DNA from: Planctomycetaceae bacterium
GTDB lineage: Bacteria > Planctomycetota > Planctomycetia > Pirellulales > Thermoguttaceae
DNA length: 7,954 bases
Reading direction: 5' to 3'
NCBI GenBank assembly: GCA_031274385.1
Contig: JAISQH010000568.1
Coordinates: forward strand, 1 to 7,954
Under the pieces are notes generated by a model, which worked only from the letters and a program-made list of their open reading frames with translations, made no database searches and was not told where the DNA came from. Positions 5,840 to 7,954 of the stretch are shown one piece after another. The position numbers and the translations under genes are program-made. Within the stretch, counting starts at the first letter, position 1. Every line of letters begins with the position of its first letter.

Positions 5840-5912
5840 ACCACGAAAAACACGAAGGAACACGAAAAATATAAAGCGAGAAACTTTTCATGTATTTTTT
5901 GTTTTTCGTGGT
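5840..5912 (+). repeat. Palindromic repeat copy 1, left of the GxxExxY gene
   Basis: Perfect 13-base inverted arms ACCACGAAAAACA (5840-5852) and its reverse complement (5900-5912) enclose further ACGAAG and ACGAAAA units. The left 53 bases (5837-5889) align without gaps to 6348-6400, after the GxxExxY gene, with 46 identities; all seven differences are transitions. The repeat can fold into a long AT-rich hairpin. It ends 20 bases before the ATG at 5933. Confidence 0.88.
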
Positions 5913-5932
5913 AGAAAATATTTTGAAAAATT

Positions 5933-6307
5933 ATGACAATCATTTTCAAAGAAGAAAGTTACGACATTCAAGGAGCGGTTTTTGAAGTTTATCGGCAAAT
6001 GGGGAGTGGTTTTTTGGAAGAAGTGTATCAGGAATGTTTGGAACGTGAATTTAAGATTCGTGATATTCCGTTTGAACCTCAAAAACATTTGACTTTATTT
6101 TATAAAGGGGAACCTTTGAATAAAACGTATATTCCCGATTTCGTCTGCTATGAAAAAATTATTGTCGAATTAAAAGCCGTAAAAGAACTAACGAACGATC
6201 ATCAAGCACAAATCTTAAACTACCTAAAAGCAACACAGTTTAAACTTGGTTTGTTGGTTAATTTTGGTTCTCAACCGACAGTTACGATTGAACGATTAGT
6301 TTTTTGA
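5933..6307 (+). CDS. GxxExxY protein (PD-(D/E)XK-like nuclease fold)
   Basis: This 124-residue member of the GxxExxY family is named for the motif seen here as GFLEEVY (G26, E29, Y32). The rest matches a PD-(D/E)XK nuclease-like core: D69 in YIPDF, E79 and K81 in VELKA, and Q91 to Y97 in HQAQILNYL. By fold it could be a nuclease, but no activity is established for the family. All motif residues are present and the length is normal, so the gene appears intact. The ATG at 5933 has no recognisable Shine-Dalgarno sequence. It lies between gspF and the pseudopilin gene, bounded on the left by one palindromic repeat and on the right by two related ones. That points to inserted cargo unrelated to secretion. 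Confidence 0.9.
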   Translation: MTIIFKEESYDIQGAVFEVYRQMGSGFLEEVYQECLEREFKIRDIPFEPQKHLTLFYKGEPLNKTYIPDFVCYEKIIVELKAVKELTNDHQAQILNYLKATQFKLGLLVNFGSQPTVTIERLVF

Positions 6308-6350
6308 ACACATTTTAATCGTATAAGAGAAACGTCAAAAATATTTTTTA

Positions 6351-6424
6351 ATCACAAAAAATACGAAGGGACACGAGAAATATAAAATGAGAAACTTTTC
6401 GTGTATTTTCGTGCCTTTCGTGGT
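6351..6424 (+). repeat. Palindromic repeat copy 2, right of the GxxExxY gene
   Basis: This copy matches copy 1 in the same orientation (ATCACAAAAAATACGAAGG start, CTTTCGTGGT end), so it is at once an internal palindrome and a direct repeat of copy 1. Its right part, 6396-6425, is identical over 30 bases to 6523-6552 in copy 3. The left arm has drifted by transitions (ACCACG to ATCACA). Confidence 0.85.
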
Positions 6425-6438
6425 AAAAAAAGTATTAA

Positions 6439-6551
6439 ACCTCGAAAAACACGAAGAGTTACGAAAAATGCAAGAAAAAAATTATTTATAAAGTTTTTAT
6501 ACAAACACATGATAAAAAAGATTTTTCGTGTATTTTCGTGCCTTTCGTGGT
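6439..6551 (+). repeat. Palindromic repeat copy 3, upstream of the pseudopilin gene
   Basis: ACCTCGAAAAACACGAAG at the left and the 30-base right arm (6523-6552) shared with copy 2 enclose a longer, unrelated AT-rich centre of about 60 bases. The gene-free stretch 6308-6611 consists mostly of copies 2 and 3, with about 40 AT-rich bases before them and a 60-base leader to the pseudopilin after them. I see no RNA gene or ORF in it. Confidence 0.8.
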
Positions 6552-6597
6552 AGAAAGTATTTCAATTTCCCATTATCAATTCAAAACAAAAATTACT

Positions 6598-6603
6598 AAG
6601 GAG
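6598..6603 (+). promoter_or_regulatory. Ribosome binding site AAGGAG of the pseudopilin gene
   Basis: AAGGAG lies 8 bases before the ATG at 6612. This strong, canonical site fixes the start. It contrasts with gspE and gspF in the same gene run, which have none. Confidence 0.85.
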
Positions 6604-6611
6604 TTAAAGTT

Positions 6612-7808
6612 ATGAAAACCCGAAGAATTTCAAGAGCGTTTACGCTTGTTGAGTTATTGGTTGTGATTGTGATTATCGGCATTTTGTCGTCGTTGGTCAC
6701 GGTGGGCGTGATGAGTGCGGTTCAAGCGGCAAAACGTGCCAAAATCGCAACAGAAATGAACCAAATCACACTCGCGCTCGAATCGTACAAAAACAAGTTC
6801 GGCGAATACCCGCCCGACCTGTACGATAAAGCCGCCGTCGTAAGACACATCAAAAAACGATGGCCCAGATTTCAACTTCCTGCAAACGCTCCCAGCGGCA
6901 TTAATTTGGTAGACTACCAATATTGGGCATTACTGAATGCGGTTAAAAATGTTTACCAAAATCAAAGTAAAGTAGATATGTTAAAACCCTACGACAATAC
7001 TATTTCGACTTCATCTCCTTTTATGAATGATCAAGCATATCCTAATGTTCGAGATGGTGTACAATATGTCGGTGCATTGGCATTTTGGCTCGGCGGTTTT
7101 CCCAATGAAGATGGTAAGTTCGCAGGTTTTTCTGCTGATCCTGAAGCACCGTTTGGAAAAGAATGGAACAGGGATGGTAGCGGTAACACGACCACTGTAA
7201 AACAAATCAATAACGGTGATGATCTGACATGGATACCTGATAATGTACTACTTGGTACGCAGGACAAAGACTCCGTATTTTATGAAATGATTATTGGTAA
7301 GAATATTGCTTATGTTACGACGGCAGCTGGTGTTGTTTTTCCAGTGTTGGTTAATGTACTTCGTTCCGATCATGCGGTTCCTTATGTTTATCTTCGTGGC
7401 AGTTCAAGTGGAAACAAAACAGCGTACACTTATAGCGTAAGTGGCTCCCCTACAATTCACTCTAGCAAATTTTATAATTTTACATCTACATTTGCTGGTT
7501 ATGCGTGGGCAGAACTTGGTTTGGTTTCAGCTTATGCCAAATCGGGCGATCCTAGTACGAATGAACCGTTACTTGTTTGGCAAGAACCGGAACGATTCCA
7601 ACTAATACATCCCGGCTTGGATGGCATTTTCGGGACTGGAATATCACATCCTGCTGTTGACCTCAACCCAGGAAGCACGGATCAGTTCAACGCTTCTTAT
7701 TTTCGTTCGACAGACACGAATATTGTTACGAATGACATTGGTCAAAAGGACTTTGACAACATTACGAATTTTTCGGACTACCAGCAGATCAAGTCGATTT
7801 TGCCTTAG
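6612..7808 (+). CDS. Long type II secretion pseudopilin / prepilin-type protein
   Basis: This 398-residue prepilin-like protein has a positively charged leader (MKTRRISRA), a predicted prepilin peptidase site A9|F10, the conserved Glu at mature position 5 (E14) and a hydrophobic N-terminal helix (LLVVIVIIGILSSLVTVGVM, 15-34). The region after the helix resembles GspG (ALESYKNKFGEYPPD, 55-69), and the C-terminal part has the GLDGIFG (335-341) often seen near the end of GspG-like proteins. Between them lies a large insertion rich in Gly, Ser, Asn and Tyr; GspG itself is usually around 140-150 residues. The -1 residue is Ala, not the usual Gly. It follows gspF in the gene run and ends in a terminator, so it is probably the last gene of the transcript. 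It could be a major pseudopilin with an expanded head domain or a minor pilin; I leave the symbol blank. Confidence 0.85.
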   Translation: MKTRRISRAFTLVELLVVIVIIGILSSLVTVGVMSAVQAAKRAKIATEMNQITLALESYKNKFGEYPPDLYDKAAVVRHIKKRWPRFQLPANAPSGINLVDYQYWALLNAVKNVYQNQSKVDMLKPYDNTISTSSPFMNDQAYPNVRDGVQYVGALAFWLGGFPNEDGKFAGFSADPEAPFGKEWNRDGSGNTTTVKQINNGDDLTWIPDNVLLGTQDKDSVFYEMIIGKNIAYVTTAAGVVFPVLVNVLRSDHAVPYVYLRGSSSGNKTAYTYSVSGSPTIHSSKFYNFTSTFAGYAWAELGLVSAYAKSGDPSTNEPLLVWQEPERFQLIHPGLDGIFGTGISHPAVDLNPGSTDQFNASYFRSTDTNIVTNDIGQKDFDNITNFSDYQQIKSILP

Positions 7809-7827
7809 CGGTCGCGCTAATTTTTTT
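7805..7827 (+). terminator. Intrinsic terminator overlapping the pseudopilin stop codon
   Basis: A perfect 6-bp stem, TTAGCG (7805-7810) with CGCTAA (7815-7820), closes a GTCG loop and is followed directly by seven T residues. The stop codon TAG (7806-7808) lies inside the left arm. This marks the likely 3' end of the secretion gene transcript. Confidence 0.85.
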
Positions 7828-7830
7828 GTT

Positions 7831-7923
7831 TGAATCAGGATTTTTAGGATTTTGTAAGACGGATAGAATTAGAACTGCGATACTTCCCACCTGTCAATCT
7901 TTCAACCCTTTTAATCCTGTTCA
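7831..7923 (+). repeat. Imperfect inverted repeat of an AATCAGGATT type at the right edge
   Basis: TGAATCAGGATT (7831-7842), followed by a nearby second AGGATT (7845-7850), is matched in reverse by AATCCTGTTCA (7913-7923) with one inserted base. No ORF is visible from 7809 to 7954. The motif differs from the ACCACGAAA repeats and the heptamer tracts, so it is a third repeat family. It may be a free-standing palindrome or the left boundary of another cassette beyond the window. Confidence 0.5.
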
Positions 7924-7954
7924 GACAAATTAACAAATTAGAAATACAAAAATA

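Overview
The window looks like part of a bacterial chromosome. Every supported gene lies on the + strand. It carries part of a type II secretion / type IV pilus-like machine: an assembly ATPase (gspE type), an inner-membrane platform protein (gspF type) and a long pseudopilin. A slipin-type SPFH membrane protein lies upstream. The host is probably Planctomycetota or a neighbouring PVC-type phylum. That guess rests on the RAFTLVELLVVI-type prepilin start, the mix of small accessory families (UPF0175/DUF3368, four-helix-bundle IVP, GxxExxY) and the repeat-rich spacers. No rRNA or marker gene confirms it.

Layout from left to right. An upstream gene may end within the first 50 bases. The slipin (46-1044) is followed by a UPF0175 antitoxin / DUF3368 PIN toxin pair (1076-1817) lying between two copies of a 78/79-bp direct repeat (1037-1114 and 1822-1900). 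The second repeat copy carries a broken antitoxin start that runs into a 73-residue gene of unknown function (1914-2135). Next come a heptamer-repeat tract and gspE (2207-3922). An IVP four-helix-bundle gene (3978-4328) follows, bounded by inverted heptamer tracts, then gspF (4459-5784). A GxxExxY gene (5933-6307) is bounded by palindromic repeats. The pseudopilin gene (6612-7808) ends in an intrinsic terminator that overlaps its stop codon. A different repeat family starts in the last 125 bases.

The secretion genes read as an operon core: the ATPase powers assembly, GspF couples it to the membrane, and the pseudopilin is the assembled subunit. Three small-gene cassettes sit at the junctions of this gene run. 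Each is co-oriented, each is bounded by a different repeat family, and none carries a transposase. Two of the repeat tracts also replace the Shine-Dalgarno region of the following secretion gene. These repeat-bounded cargo genes are the most unusual feature of the window. The GspF protein also carries an apparent hydrophobic insertion in its second cytoplasmic domain.
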